This document shows positions 34,470-42,801 of a stretch of 64,000 nucleotides of DNA, in pieces; positions within the stretch are counted from its first letter, which is position 1, and each line of letters begins with the position of its first letter. Location of the stretch: NCBI GenBank assembly GCA_024742305.1, contig JANSYQ010000013.1, positions 1-64,000 of the forward strand, given 5' to 3'. Made by a program: the position numbers and the translations under genes. The stretch is from a bacterium (GTDB taxonomy: Bacteria; Bacteroidota; Bacteroidia; Flavobacteriales_D; Crocinitomicaceae). The notes beneath the pieces are model-generated. The model worked only from the letters and a program-made list of their open reading frames with translations. It was not told the DNA's origin and searched no databases.

Positions 34470-35703
34470 AGCGTTTCCGCTCAAGGAATATGAAAAGTGC
34501 GACCAATGCTACCACAGCGCAGAGGATAAAAAGTGCACCACTACCACCTTTCTTTTCTTGAATATTGATTCCCGACGCGACTTCCTTTGCTGTAAAATCA
34601 AGATCAATTCCATTTGGTAACTCTTCCCTTGCATTGGTTCTCGCCTCAATGATTTCCTCTACTTCTTTCATTCGACGCACGTACACGGACTTCAGAACAG
34701 CATTGTCTCTTTTGTCGTAAATAGCAATCAATTCGACCAAAAAATCTTTCAAGTCGGCCCACATCTTGTGCTTTTCAGCCAGTTTACGTCCTATTTCGTA
34801 GTGCTCTACTCCCCGTTGTAAACTGTCACGCTCGGTGTAAAAGAACCCAAGATTATAGTAGGCTTCCAAAATTGGACGCACCGCCTTTAGCTCTAATCGA
34901 AGTTCTAAGGATTTTTCAAAGAAGTAAAGGGATGAGTCATAATCTTCCTTCATAAACTTTCGAATTCCTTCATTGGCATAACTGTGCGCGAGATGACTTT
35001 TGGAGTTGGAACGCTTGCTGTAATAGATACTTTGACCGTAGTACTCTTGTGACAGCCCTATATTTTTTCGATCTCCTTCAATCTGCGCCATCAATGCATA
35101 CACGTCAGCGGCGGCCTCGTACTTTTCATTTTCAACAGAAGCCAGTTTGTATTGATGCAAAATGGTCATCGCTGTGGTTGTATCTCCTAATTGCAAGTAT
35201 GTTCTACCCAACCCTAGCTTTGCGTTGAAAGCTGCCGTGGCATCATTCGATTGCTCTCCCATTCGCAAAGACAAGTTGTACATCTCCTTGGCCTTTTTGT
35301 AGGCCCCTTCTCGCAAATGAGCATGTCCCATTGCATTGCAAATTTCAGAAACGATGACGTAATCTTCTTTCTTTTCGAAATAGTCTTTGGCAATTGTTAG
35401 ATATTCCAGCCCTTGCTTTTGATTCCCGGCTTTACAGAGGTAGCTCCCCAACATTCTTGTACCAACGGCTCTAGCAAAATCGTGCTTGTGTTCAGAAGCA
35501 TCCAGCAATAAATCAATTGCGGCAATCTTCAAGGAATCTAGGTTGAAACGAACGTAATAGTGCAACAGTTCCATCCCCATCTCTGACTTGATGTTTAAAT
35601 CACGTTGATCTTGAAACTTCTTGTACGCATCTTGACTGTAGATAGCGCTAGACACACATAAACAAATGATCAAGAGTGAGATATGTCGATAGAAGCGTTT
35701 CAT
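34462..35703 (-). CDS. secreted, membrane-anchored TPR protein
   Basis: About 413 residues from the ATG at 35703, which gives a proper signal peptide (MKRFYRHISLLIICLCVSSAIYS); the longer frame would add 14 implausible residues. About six tetratricopeptide repeats follow (for example EAYYNLGFFYTERDSLQRGVEHYEIGRKL). After a coiled segment (about 330-370) comes one C-terminal membrane helix (ALFILCAVVALVALFIFLE). The layout resembles the sensor part of Bacteroidota TPR-histidine kinases, but no kinase or DNA-binding domain is attached, so it may be a truncated relative or a stand-alone periplasmic scaffold. Confidence 0.8.
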   Translation of the reverse strand: MKRFYRHISLLIICLCVSSAIYSQDAYKKFQDQRDLNIKSEMGMELLHYYVRFNLDSLKIAAIDLLLDASEHKHDFARAVGTRMLGSYLCKAGNQKQGLEYLTIAKDYFEKKEDYVIVSEICNAMGHAHLREGAYKKAKEMYNLSLRMGEQSNDATAAFNAKLGLGRTYLQLGDTTTAMTILHQYKLASVENEKYEAAADVYALMAQIEGDRKNIGLSQEYYGQSIYYSKRSNSKSHLAHSYANEGIRKFMKEDYDSSLYFFEKSLELRLELKAVRPILEAYYNLGFFYTERDSLQRGVEHYEIGRKLAEKHKMWADLKDFLVELIAIYDKRDNAVLKSVYVRRMKEVEEIIEARTNAREELPNGIDLDFTAKEVASGINIQEKKGGSGALFILCAVVALVALFIFLERKRFS

Positions 35704-35726
35704 AAAGATCAGTGTAAGACCGGTCG

Positions 35727-35757
35727 TTGCAAGGATAAACAACAATAGTTACTTTTG
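35727..35757 (+). promoter_or_regulatory. promoter of pruA
   Basis: TTG (35727-35729), 20 bases, then TACTTTTG (35750-35757), an exact TAnnTTTG match. The ATG at 35774 follows 16 bases later. It overlaps the opposing promoter of the TPR gene, so the two may compete for RNA polymerase. Confidence 0.65.
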
Positions 35758-35760
35758 CAA
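35730..35760 (-). promoter_or_regulatory. promoter of the TPR gene, overlapping the pruA promoter
   Basis: Minus-strand TTG (35760-35758), 20 bases, then TATCCTTG (35737-35730), one mismatch to TAnnTTTG. It is face-to-face and overlapping with the pruA promoter. Confidence 0.4.
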
Positions 35761-35773
35761 CAAAAAACAAGAT

Positions 35774-37402
35774 ATGTCAAATGCACTTTTTCAGGTACCT
35801 GTAGCTGTAAACGAGCCAGTTCGCGCTTACAAACCAGGAACCGAAGATCATACCAACTTAATCGCGAAGTACCGTGAAATGTACAACCAAGCTCCAATTG
35901 AAGTTCCACTTTACATTGGTGATGAACATGTGAGTACGTCAACCAAGAAGGCCATGACTCCTCCGCATGATCATCAAAAAGTTTTGGGACATTACAATGT
36001 TGGTGATGCATCTCACGTAGAAGCTGCTATTGACGCTGCAATGAATGCTCGCGAGGCGTGGGCCAACCTTCCATGGGAACAACGTGCCTCTGTATTTCTT
36101 CGCGCGGCAGATCTTTTGGCTGGACCTTATAGAGATAAGATGAACGCTGCAACGATGTTGGGACAATCCAAGAATGTTTTCCAAGCGGAGATTGATGCTG
36201 CCTGTGAGTTGATCGATTTTTTCAAGTTCAACGTGCAGTACATGACGCAAATTTATAAGGATCAACCTGAGTCTCTTCCTGGAATGTGGAACCGATTGGA
36301 ATACCGTCCGTTAGAGGGATTTGTATTTGCAATCACCCCGTTCAACTTTACATCTATCTGTGCCAACTTGTGTGCAGCTCCAGCAATGATGGGGAACGTG
36401 GTTGTTTGGAAGCCGGCAGAATCTCAAATGTATTCAGCGCAAGTAATTATGGAACTGTTTGAAGAAGCAGGTGTACCGAAAGGGGTTATCAACATGATTT
36501 CTGTAGATGGACCTGTGGCGGGAGAAGTAGTATTCAACCATAAAGATTTTGCCGGACTACACTTTACTGGATCAACAGCAGTTTTCCGTCATTTGTGGAA
36601 AGAAATCGGAAACAACATTGAAAAATACCGTAGCTATCCAAGAATAGTTGGGGAAACTGGTGGAAAGGATTTCATCATGGTACACAAGTCGTCTGACGCA
36701 GCTCAAGTTGCTACCGCAATGACACGTGGAGCCTTCGAATTCCAAGGACAAAAATGTTCTGCTGCATCTCGTGCTTACATCCCGCACAACCTTTGGGACG
36801 ATGTAAAGAAAATTGTTGTAGAACAAGTAAGTTCGTTCAAAATGGGATCGCCTGAGGATTCTTCAAACTTCATCAACGCAGTGATTGACGAGCGTGCCTT
36901 TGATAAAATTGCTGGATACATTGATTACATCAAGGAGCAAGATGATGCTGAGATCATCGTTGGTGGAAACTACGATAAATCGAAAGGATATTTCATTGAG
37001 CCAACGGTTGTGGTAACATCAAATCCAAAGTTCCGCACCATGTGTGAAGAAATATTTGGACCTGTTTTGACAGTCTATGTATACGATGCTAACGATTACG
37101 AAGCAACTTTAGACTTGGTGGATGAGACATCCGATTACGCATTGACAGGGTCAATCATTTCACACGATCGTTACGCTATCAACCTGGCGATGAAGAAACT
37201 TGAGAATGCTGCTGGTAACTTCTACATCAACGACAAACCAACAGGTGCCGTTGTGGGACAACAACCATTTGGTGGAGCCCGTGGATCAGGAACAAATGAT
37301 AAAGCAGGAGCGCCAATGAACTTGTTGCGTTGGGTTTCTGCGAGAACGATTAAAGAAACCTTCGTTCCTGCTTCTGATTATCGTTATCCGTTCCTTGGCT
37401 AG
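35774..37402 (+). CDS. pruA: L-glutamate gamma-semialdehyde dehydrogenase (P5C dehydrogenase)
   Basis: 542 residues, the size of the stand-alone P5C dehydrogenase. The aldehyde dehydrogenase catalytic pair is present: E294 (VGETGGKDF) and C328 (FQGQKCSAASR). The NAD-binding blocks ITPFNFTSICANL and FTGSTAVFRHLWKEIG and the end motif FGGARGSGTNDKAGAP are specific to the PruA/ALDH4 type. It oxidises glutamate-5-semialdehyde to glutamate in proline degradation. The partner proline dehydrogenase is not in the window. A strong terminator lies about 90 bases downstream. Confidence 0.95.
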   Translation: MSNALFQVPVAVNEPVRAYKPGTEDHTNLIAKYREMYNQAPIEVPLYIGDEHVSTSTKKAMTPPHDHQKVLGHYNVGDASHVEAAIDAAMNAREAWANLPWEQRASVFLRAADLLAGPYRDKMNAATMLGQSKNVFQAEIDAACELIDFFKFNVQYMTQIYKDQPESLPGMWNRLEYRPLEGFVFAITPFNFTSICANLCAAPAMMGNVVVWKPAESQMYSAQVIMELFEEAGVPKGVINMISVDGPVAGEVVFNHKDFAGLHFTGSTAVFRHLWKEIGNNIEKYRSYPRIVGETGGKDFIMVHKSSDAAQVATAMTRGAFEFQGQKCSAASRAYIPHNLWDDVKKIVVEQVSSFKMGSPEDSSNFINAVIDERAFDKIAGYIDYIKEQDDAEIIVGGNYDKSKGYFIEPTVVVTSNPKFRTMCEEIFGPVLTVYVYDANDYEATLDLVDETSDYALTGSIISHDRYAINLAMKKLENAAGNFYINDKPTGAVVGQQPFGGARGSGTNDKAGAPMNLLRWVSARTIKETFVPASDYRYPFLG

Positions 37403-37433
37403 ATTAAAGAAGAAAAGACAAAAGATAAAAGAC

Positions 37434-37459
37434 GCTTGACGGCCGGACTGCTTGACGGC
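37434..37459 (+). repeat. 10-bp direct repeat GCTTGACGGC
   Basis: GCTTGACGGC occurs at 37434-37443 and 37450-37459 with six bases between, in a purine-rich stretch (repeated AAAAGA-like words) between pruA and its terminator. It may be part of an interspersed element, but no second locus is in this window. Confidence 0.5.
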
Positions 37460-37491
37460 TAGATTCTAGATAGTTTGTCTTTAAAAATACG

Positions 37492-37531
37492 AAGCTGATC
37501 ATCGTTTTTATAATGGTGATCAGCTTTTTTT
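37492..37531 (+). terminator. intrinsic terminator downstream of pruA
   Basis: AAGCTGATCA (37492-37501) and TGATCAGCTT (37517-37526) form a perfect 10-bp stem with a 15-base loop, followed by a T-run. It is the strongest terminator in the window. Confidence 0.9.
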
Positions 37532-37541
37532 ATTGGGCTTA

Positions 37542-37573
37542 TTGGGAAACTCGGCTCTTCGGAGGTATTTTTG
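37542..37573 (+). promoter_or_regulatory. promoter upstream of leader ORF and membrane protein
   Basis: TTG (37542-37544), 21 bases, then TATTTTTG (37566-37573), an exact TAnnTTTG match. Transcription would begin near 37579, upstream of a 21-codon ORF and of the gene at 37658, leaving an unusually long leader of about 80 bases. Confidence 0.6.
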
Positions 37574-37589
37574 TTATCATACTAAATAC

Positions 37590-37655
37590 ATGGCCACTTC
37601 TTGCAAAGTGCAAATCACTTCACTTGAAAGTGATGACATAATCCTCGATCAATAA
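37590..37655 (+). CDS. possible 21-residue leader peptide
   Basis: ATG to TAA encodes MATSCKVQITSLESDDIILD plus Q (21 residues). The stop is two bases before the ATG of the next gene. It lies wholly between the promoter at 37542-37573 and the membrane-protein gene. An internal inverted repeat, ATCACTT (37614-37620) with AAGTGAT (37628-37634), can form a hairpin in the mRNA. Ribosomes on the small ORF could therefore affect folding or re-initiate on the main gene. This is inference; the ORF could be chance. Confidence 0.35.
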   Translation: MATSCKVQITSLESDDIILDQ

Positions 37656-37657
37656 GA

Positions 37658-38344
37658 ATGGGAAGTTTTACAAAAGTCTACCAGCAGAAATACAATCCGG
37701 AGCGAACATTGACACTCACATGGGATGTCGGCTACACGAATGTGGTGCTTCTAGACAACGGCAGAGTGGTTGCTGAATGGGTAAAACCGGGAAGGTTCCA
37801 ACGCGGCGTGACTTTCGAAGATGAACAATTGGGCACCGTTCAATTAAAATTTACAGATACGCGCCCACTTCAATTGGAACTGCGTGTTAAACGAAAGAAG
37901 TATGTCCCGCTGAAAAAAGGGAAACAGGAGTTTAGCGTGTTTGGATCGAAGTTCATTTTTTGGCTGATGTTCATCATGACCGTATTTTATGCGCTCTATA
38001 CTTTCTACATGTTTCAAGATTTGTACAGCGCCGTACCTGAAATGTTAACAATTCTCACATCTATTTTTGTTGGAGTTTCACTAATCTACTTGTTTACAGC
38101 TCTCATGTTGGTATTTAAAAAATACTGGGCTTTCTTTATTGGACTTGGGTACTTTGCGCTTTCAACCATCCTATATACATATATTTCATTCATTGAATCT
38201 GATTATGTTTTTCTAGTGATATGCTTCATTCGCCTCGGCATGTTGGTATATCTTATCTTTCAAATCAAAACCATTTTGTTCGCCATTCGAAGCAAAAGAA
38301 ACAATCCTCATGAGGAAAGTTCTGTGTTAGATTCTGAATTATAA
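37658..38344 (+). CDS. membrane protein with soluble beta N-terminal domain, unknown
   Basis: 228 residues. The first 85 are a soluble, beta-rich domain (LTLTWDVGYTNVVLLDNGRVVAEW repeated strands, KPGRFQRG) and the rest is four membrane helices (about 100-120, 128-150, 155-177, 182-205) with a charged tail. No known family motif. It is preceded by a candidate leader peptide and has its own promoter. The gene's end is convergent with the lipoprotein gene, with 66 bases between. Function unknown. Confidence 0.7.
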   Translation: MGSFTKVYQQKYNPERTLTLTWDVGYTNVVLLDNGRVVAEWVKPGRFQRGVTFEDEQLGTVQLKFTDTRPLQLELRVKRKKYVPLKKGKQEFSVFGSKFIFWLMFIMTVFYALYTFYMFQDLYSAVPEMLTILTSIFVGVSLIYLFTALMLVFKKYWAFFIGLGYFALSTILYTYISFIESDYVFLVICFIRLGMLVYLIFQIKTILFAIRSKRNNPHEESSVLDSEL

Positions 38345-38410
38345 GCCACTATAATTAGTTATAAAGGCGGGAGAAGAAAATCAAGAATCTGAAATTTTGG
38401 ATGAGCAGCT

Positions 38411-39007
38411 TTAGTTTCCGAGTTCAAAAGTCATCCCCATATATTGCGCCAACGTTTCAAAGTCTTTGGCGTTTTCGGAAATGGTCCAAGACTTAATTGT
38501 GACGAAGGTATTTTTGATTTTGTAGTAGCGGAAATAGAAGGTCTTTCTCTTAGGAAAACCATACTCGAAGCCGTGAATGGTTTGTTTTAAGCACGATTTC
38601 TTATTTACACTGGTAGATTGTACTGGATTTACCTCTGCCTTTTTCGGTCCAGCGATAATTTTATCTGCTTCTTTCTTTGCCAGCCATTTTAATTGAGCAC
38701 TTGTTTCCCTGGGGAAGTCATTGTCGTTTTTAAAGTACGAGGCTGGAACCGCAGTTATGTTGATGTGATATTCCTTTGGAAGAAACTCAGCATCAAACAA
38801 AGTGAAACCGGAAACCTCGTTCCAAGACATCGACTTCAGGAGTTGTAAACGAAAGCCGTCGCCTTTGAACTCACGAAACTTCGATGTATCTACCTTCGGG
38901 AGCTGTTCGCTAGTAGCATCATCAGCCTTCTTCGTTTCACTGCTAGAGCAAGCGGCAACAGTTAAAGAAATCAACAATAAAAAACAAACAGATTTTAGCG
39001 CAGACAT
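38411..39007 (-). CDS. lipoprotein, unknown, at the end of the paa operon
   Basis: 198 residues. A lipoprotein signal peptide ends in a lipobox (LTVAAC, C20), followed by SSSETKK, so it should be lipid-anchored. The mature part is a compact alpha/beta domain (FKGDGFRLQLLKSMSWNEV, FYFRYYKIKNTFVTIKSW) resembling small PsbP/DUF1795-like stress proteins, without a firm match. Its start lies 13 bases inside paaD, so translation is tied to the phenylacetate genes. A direct role in that pathway, which is cytoplasmic, is not obvious. Confidence 0.75.
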   Translation of the reverse strand: MSALKSVCFLLLISLTVAACSSSETKKADDATSEQLPKVDTSKFREFKGDGFRLQLLKSMSWNEVSGFTLFDAEFLPKEYHINITAVPASYFKNDNDFPRETSAQLKWLAKKEADKIIAGPKKAEVNPVQSTSVNKKSCLKQTIHGFEYGFPKRKTFYFRYYKIKNTFVTIKSWTISENAKDFETLAQYMGMTFELGN

Positions 39008-39483
39008 TTGAAATAGTCAAAAGGTTCCAGACACTCATTGCATTGATAATGCGCTTTACAAGCCGTACTTCCGAATTGACTTACAAGCCGCGTGTCTTTC
39101 GAATTACACTTTGGACAAGGAACTACAATTGGATCCGCGAAAAGAACACTTTTGTCCGGCTCGTTTTCCGGTGGTGCGATTCCGTACTCCTTCAACTTTC
39201 GCTTCCCATTTTCCGAGAGCCAGTCAGTAGTCCAAGCAGGTGCCAAAACTAACTCTACGGTAACATTTTCAATACCCTTCTCGTTCAGCTTTTCCACAAT
39301 ATCATCTTCGATACGCTTCATTGCTGGACAACCGCTGTAGGTAGGAGTGATTGTCACTTTGCAGGCATCGCCGTTCAATTCAACATCTCGGACAACGCCT
39401 AAATCAACTACAGTCAACACGGGAACTTCAGGGTCGAAAACCTCTTCCAAATACCCCCATATTTCTTCTGTAGTCACTACCAT
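38995..39483 (-). CDS. paaD: 1,2-phenylacetyl-CoA epoxidase subunit PaaD
   Basis: 162 residues in two parts: an N-terminal MIP18/DUF59 domain (DPEVPVLTVVDLGVV, PTYSGCPAMKRI) and a C-terminal zinc-ribbon-like Cys set (CPKC...C...CNEC...C). PaaD is needed for epoxidase activity, thought to help assemble Fe-S or di-iron centres rather than be a structural subunit. Its start overlaps paaC by 7 bases. Some databases call it PaaJ. Confidence 0.95.
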   Translation of the reverse strand: MVVTTEEIWGYLEEVFDPEVPVLTVVDLGVVRDVELNGDACKVTITPTYSGCPAMKRIEDDIVEKLNEKGIENVTVELVLAPAWTTDWLSENGKRKLKEYGIAPPENEPDKSVLFADPIVVPCPKCNSKDTRLVSQFGSTACKAHYQCNECLEPFDYFKCLR

Positions 39484-40229
39484 TCCATGTTTGGATAAGC
39501 GCGTTGCATGTATTGTAATTCGGCAAGAATGTACCCCAAATGCTCAGTGTGCAAGCCTTTGCGTCCACCTTCTTGTTTCCAGTTGTTGTCGGGCGTTTCT
39601 AACGTCGCTTCTTTTAGAACCGAATAGACAATTTCCTCCCAATCTGCGCGGAGTGTCTCCATATTTGGTAAAACGCCTGCCTCTTTCAATGTGGCATCCA
39701 CCTCATCTTCGTAGAAAATTTCAGCGGCATACTTCCACAAATCGTTTAGAGCTTCCTGAATTCGTTCGTGCGATTCTTCCGTTCCATCTCCCAAACGAAT
39801 GACCCATTCAGAAGAATGTTTCAAATGGTACTTGGTTTCTTTTAAAGATTTCGCTGCAATTGCTGCAATGGTCTCATCAGAAGAATGAACCAGTCGTTCG
39901 AAAAGAGGCTTTCGATAGGCATCAAATAAAAACTGGCGCATGATAGTCACTCCGAAATCGCCATTTGGACGTTCTACTAAGAGTAAATTGCGGTAGTCTT
40001 TGTCAAATCGTAGGAATGCCAAATCATCTTCCGAGCGTCCTTTACCCTCAACTTTTCCGGCGTAGTCTAAAAAGGATGTCGCCTGACCAATCAAATCCAA
40101 GGAAAGGTTCGTTAATGCGATATCTTCCTCTAAAATAGGTCCGTGACCACACCATTCCGAAAGACGATGCCCTAGAATCAAACTATCATCTCCCAAACGG
40201 AGCAAATATTCAAATAATGCTTTTTCCAT
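39477..40229 (-). CDS. paaC: 1,2-phenylacetyl-CoA epoxidase subunit PaaC
   Basis: 250 residues. A ferritin-like helical protein lacking the full di-iron ligand set, acting as the structural partner that lets PaaA fold and work (PaaAC core). Motifs LILGHRLSEWCGHGPILEEDIAL and ETKYHLKHSSEWVIRLGDGTEES are typical. It begins 11 bases after paaB and overlaps paaD at its end. Also named PaaI in some annotations. Confidence 0.95.
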   Translation of the reverse strand: MEKALFEYLLRLGDDSLILGHRLSEWCGHGPILEEDIALTNLSLDLIGQATSFLDYAGKVEGKGRSEDDLAFLRFDKDYRNLLLVERPNGDFGVTIMRQFLFDAYRKPLFERLVHSSDETIAAIAAKSLKETKYHLKHSSEWVIRLGDGTEESHERIQEALNDLWKYAAEIFYEDEVDATLKEAGVLPNMETLRADWEEIVYSVLKEATLETPDNNWKQEGGRKGLHTEHLGYILAELQYMQRAYPNMEW

Positions 40230-40240
40230 GAAGTTGATGA

Positions 40241-40528
40241 TTACATGTGTTCAATACCATCCGGTACATCATAGAATGTTGGATGACGGTACACCTTGCT
40301 ATTTGCTGGTTCGTACAATGAATCGGCTTCGTTCGGGTCGGAGGCAAATACATTCGCAGAAGCCACTACCCAAATACTGATTCCTTCAGATCGACGCGTG
40401 TAAACATCTCGCGCATTTTCGATTGCCATTTGTTCATCGGCAGCGCGCAGGCTTCCCACGTGTTTGTGACTCAGTCCTTGCTTACTTCTGATAAAAACCT
40501 CCCACAGAGGCCATTCTTTTTTTGACAT
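40241..40528 (-). CDS. paaB: 1,2-phenylacetyl-CoA epoxidase subunit PaaB
   Basis: 95 residues, the usual length. WPLWEVFIRSKQGLSHKHVGSLRAADEQMAIENARDVYTRR is the family signature; it bridges PaaAC heterodimers in the (PaaABC)2 complex. It is separated from paaA by 79 bases that contain a large inverted repeat, a bigger gap than the others in the operon. Confidence 0.95.
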   Translation of the reverse strand: MSKKEWPLWEVFIRSKQGLSHKHVGSLRAADEQMAIENARDVYTRRSEGISIWVVASANVFASDPNEADSLYEPANSKVYRHPTFYDVPDGIEHM

Positions 40529-40544
40529 ACTATTTTTTAGTTAG

Positions 40545-40594
40545 AAGTGAGAAGTGAATGGTGAGGAGACATTTACTCTTTTCACATCTCACTT
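40545..40594 (-). repeat. 14-bp inverted repeat between paaA and paaB
   Basis: AAGTGAGAAGTGAA (40545-40558) and TTCACATCTCACTT (40581-40594) pair with a single mismatch around a 22-base loop. There is no U-run after it on the minus strand, so it is not a classical terminator. It could mark an mRNA processing or stability site, or be a short interspersed repeat. Confidence 0.6.
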
Positions 40595-40607
40595 TTGAGA
40601 CTTATCA

Positions 40608-41573
40608 CTAAGAGGCCTTTTTGGCCAATCTTGCTTTTCGTTTTTCTGCGTAAGCATTTGCTGCTTCTCGAACCCACATTCCATCTTCTTTGGCTTTGCG
40701 GCGGGCATCAATTCGATCTTTGTTACAAGGTCCGTTTCCTTGCACCACTTGCCAAAATTCGTCCCAGTTAATTTCACCAAAATCGTAGTGTCCCGTTTCT
40801 TCGTTCCACTTCAAGTCCGGATCAGGAATTTCCAATCCAATCATTTCGGCTTGCGGTACGGTGATGTCTACAAACTGCTGACGTAGCTCGTCGTTGGTGT
40901 GCCTCTTAATTTTCCAATCCATGGATTGCTGGGTGTGCTTTGAATCCGCATCATTTGGACCAAACATCATCAATGCTGGCCACCAAAATCTATTCAATGC
41001 ATCTTGCGCCATGGCTTTTTGCTCGGGTGTTCCAGAAGCCAATTTCATCATGATTTCAAACCCTTGGCGCTGGTGGAATGATTCTTCCTTACAAACACGA
41101 ACCATTGCTCGTGCATAAGGACCGTAAGAACAACGGCACAATGGCACTTGGTTCATAATTGCGGCCCCATCTACCAACCAACCTACGGCACCCATATCGG
41201 CCCAAGTTAATGTTGGATAATTAAAAATGGAAGAATATTTTGCCTTCCCTGAGTGCAGATCATCAATCGTTTCCTCTCGATCTGCCCCAAGCGTTTCTAC
41301 GGCACTATATAAATACAACCCGTGCCCTGCTTCATCTTGCACCTTCGCCAACAAAACGGCTTTTCGACGCAAGTTAGGTGCACGTGTAATCCAGTTTCCT
41401 TCTGGTAACATTCCAACAACTTCAGAATGCGCATGTTGAGAAATTTGTCGGATCAACGTTTGTCTGTAGTCATCCGGCATCCAATCCTTCGGCTCGATTT
41501 TGATATCGTTGTCGATTTTTTCCTGAAACCTGCGTTTCAATTCGTCGATATTCAATTCTTTCATACTGCTCAT
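40608..41573 (-). CDS. paaA: 1,2-phenylacetyl-CoA epoxidase catalytic subunit PaaA
   Basis: 321 residues. The di-iron monooxygenase subunit converts phenylacetyl-CoA to the ring 1,2-epoxide. Di-iron ligand regions are visible in [17 protein letters not shown]-type ([12 protein letters not shown]) and [14 protein letters not shown] (ExxH pairs). The C-terminus is Lys/Arg/Ala-rich, as in homologues. The first two ATG codons (41573 and 41564) are both possible. TACATTTG (41592-41585) is a -7 element 11 bases upstream of the first. First gene of paaABCD; the downstream pathway genes (paaG, paaZ, paaF, paaH, paaK) are not in this window. Confidence 0.96.
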   Translation of the reverse strand: MSSMKELNIDELKRRFQEKIDNDIKIEPKDWMPDDYRQTLIRQISQHAHSEVVGMLPEGNWITRAPNLRRKAVLLAKVQDEAGHGLYLYSAVETLGADREETIDDLHSGKAKYSSIFNYPTLTWADMGAVGWLVDGAAIMNQVPLCRCSYGPYARAMVRVCKEESFHQRQGFEIMMKLASGTPEQKAMAQDALNRFWWPALMMFGPNDADSKHTQQSMDWKIKRHTNDELRQQFVDITVPQAEMIGLEIPDPDLKWNEETGHYDFGEINWDEFWQVVQGNGPCNKDRIDARRKAKEDGMWVREAANAYAEKRKARLAKKAS

Positions 41574-41584
41574 AATTTCTATAA

Positions 41585-41592
41585 CAAATGTA
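41585..41592 (-). promoter_or_regulatory. -7 element of the paaABCD operon
   Basis: TACATTTG on the minus strand, an exact TAnnTTTG match 11 bases before the first paaA ATG. A TTTG at 41629-41626 is too far to serve as -33. No palindromic operator stands out in the 152-base divergent gap. Confidence 0.5.
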
Positions 41593-41693
41593 CGAAATTC
41601 AGTGCATTTTTAGAAGTTTGAAATTCAAATCCTAACGTTTTCTTGTCCAAGTGTGAATCCCCCTTTCGAATCTTCCTCTTGCAGAAAAATGAG

Positions 41694-41701
41694 TACTTTT
41701 G
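41694..41701 (+). promoter_or_regulatory. -7 element of paaE
   Basis: TACTTTTG, an exact TAnnTTTG match; its last bases form the TTG at 41699 that a gene finder might take as a start codon. Its presence argues that the real paaE start is the ATG at 41726, 24 bases downstream. Confidence 0.5.
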
Positions 41702-41725
41702 CCCGAAAAAGAGACTTATCATTTC

Positions 41726-42796
41726 ATGAAACCAACGTTCCATTCTTTATCGATTCGAGAAATTACCCGCGAAACGGAAGATGCTGTTTCTATCGCGTTT
41801 GATGTTCCTGAATCTCTGCAAGATCAATTTCACTATTTGCCTGGTCAATATTTAACGTTGCGATCAGATATCAACGGTGAAGATGTGCGTCGTTCCTACT
41901 CTCTGTGCTCTGCTCCTTATGAAAATGAATGGCGCGTAGCGATCAAAGAAGTTCCGAACGGACGTTTTTCCACCTTTGCCAACCGTGAATTGAAGGAAGG
42001 AATGCAGTTGGATGTTATGACTCCGGCCGGTGGTTTTGTCTTGAAAACAGATCCTTCCGCCGAAAAACACTATGTACTCTTTGCTGCTGGTAGTGGCATC
42101 ACCCCTATTTTGTCCATTGCGAAAACAGCACTTAAAGAAGAGCCAAATAGCACCGTTTCTTTGTTTTACGGCAACAAAGGATTCGCCTCTATTATTTTTA
42201 GAGAAGAAATTGAGGCTCTAAAAAACGTGTACATGGATCGTCTTCGTTTGGTACATATTCTTTCACGAGAAAGTTTGGGCAACAAGCTGCAAAAGGGACG
42301 AATTGATGCCGAAAAAGTGGATAAGTTGTATACCGCATTTCTACAGGGAATTGACATCGACGCAGTCTATGTTTGTGGACCTGAACAAATGATCTTGGAT
42401 GTAAAGGATCGCATGATTGCCAATGGTGTTGCTGCTGAAAACGTACACTTCGAGTTGTTTACCTCTCCATCGGCGAACAAGCAACCGATCGAAAAACCGA
42501 CAAACGCACCGAAAGTAGAATCGAACGTTACCATCATTATTGATGACGAACACATCGGATTGAACTTATCATCTAACGGGCAAAATATTTTGGATGCCGG
42601 TCACGAAGCTGGAGCCGATCTACCTTTCGCATGTAAAGGAGGCGTTTGCTGCACATGCAAAGCGAAAATCATCGAAGGTTCTGCTACCATGGATGTAAAT
42701 TATGCGCTAGAACCTGACGAGGTGGACGCCGGATACATTCTTACATGTCAGGCCCACCCTACAAGTGACAAACTAATTGTTTCATTTGACGACTAA
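41726..42796 (+). CDS. paaE: 1,2-phenylacetyl-CoA epoxidase reductase subunit PaaE
   Basis: 356 residues from the ATG. Order: FAD-binding barrel (RRSYSLCSAP), NAD(P)H domain (FAAGSGITPILSIAKTAL, VYVCGPEQM), C-terminal plant-type 2Fe-2S domain with CKGGVCCTC and a distal Cys in LTCQAHP. It passes electrons from NADPH to the di-iron centre of PaaA. It is transcribed divergently from paaABCD rather than as the fifth gene of the operon, as in E. coli. A TTG nine codons upstream lies inside the promoter and was rejected. Confidence 0.93.
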   Translation: MKPTFHSLSIREITRETEDAVSIAFDVPESLQDQFHYLPGQYLTLRSDINGEDVRRSYSLCSAPYENEWRVAIKEVPNGRFSTFANRELKEGMQLDVMTPAGGFVLKTDPSAEKHYVLFAAGSGITPILSIAKTALKEEPNSTVSLFYGNKGFASIIFREEIEALKNVYMDRLRLVHILSRESLGNKLQKGRIDAEKVDKLYTAFLQGIDIDAVYVCGPEQMILDVKDRMIANGVAAENVHFELFTSPSANKQPIEKPTNAPKVESNVTIIIDDEHIGLNLSSNGQNILDAGHEAGADLPFACKGGVCCTCKAKIIEGSATMDVNYALEPDEVDAGYILTCQAHPTSDKLIVSFDD

Positions 42797-42801
42797 ATTT
42801 T

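Noticed and set aside
41699-41725. TTG start for paaE nine codons upstream
   Set aside because: The TTG is the end of the TACTTTTG promoter element; the ATG at 41726 fits the family start.
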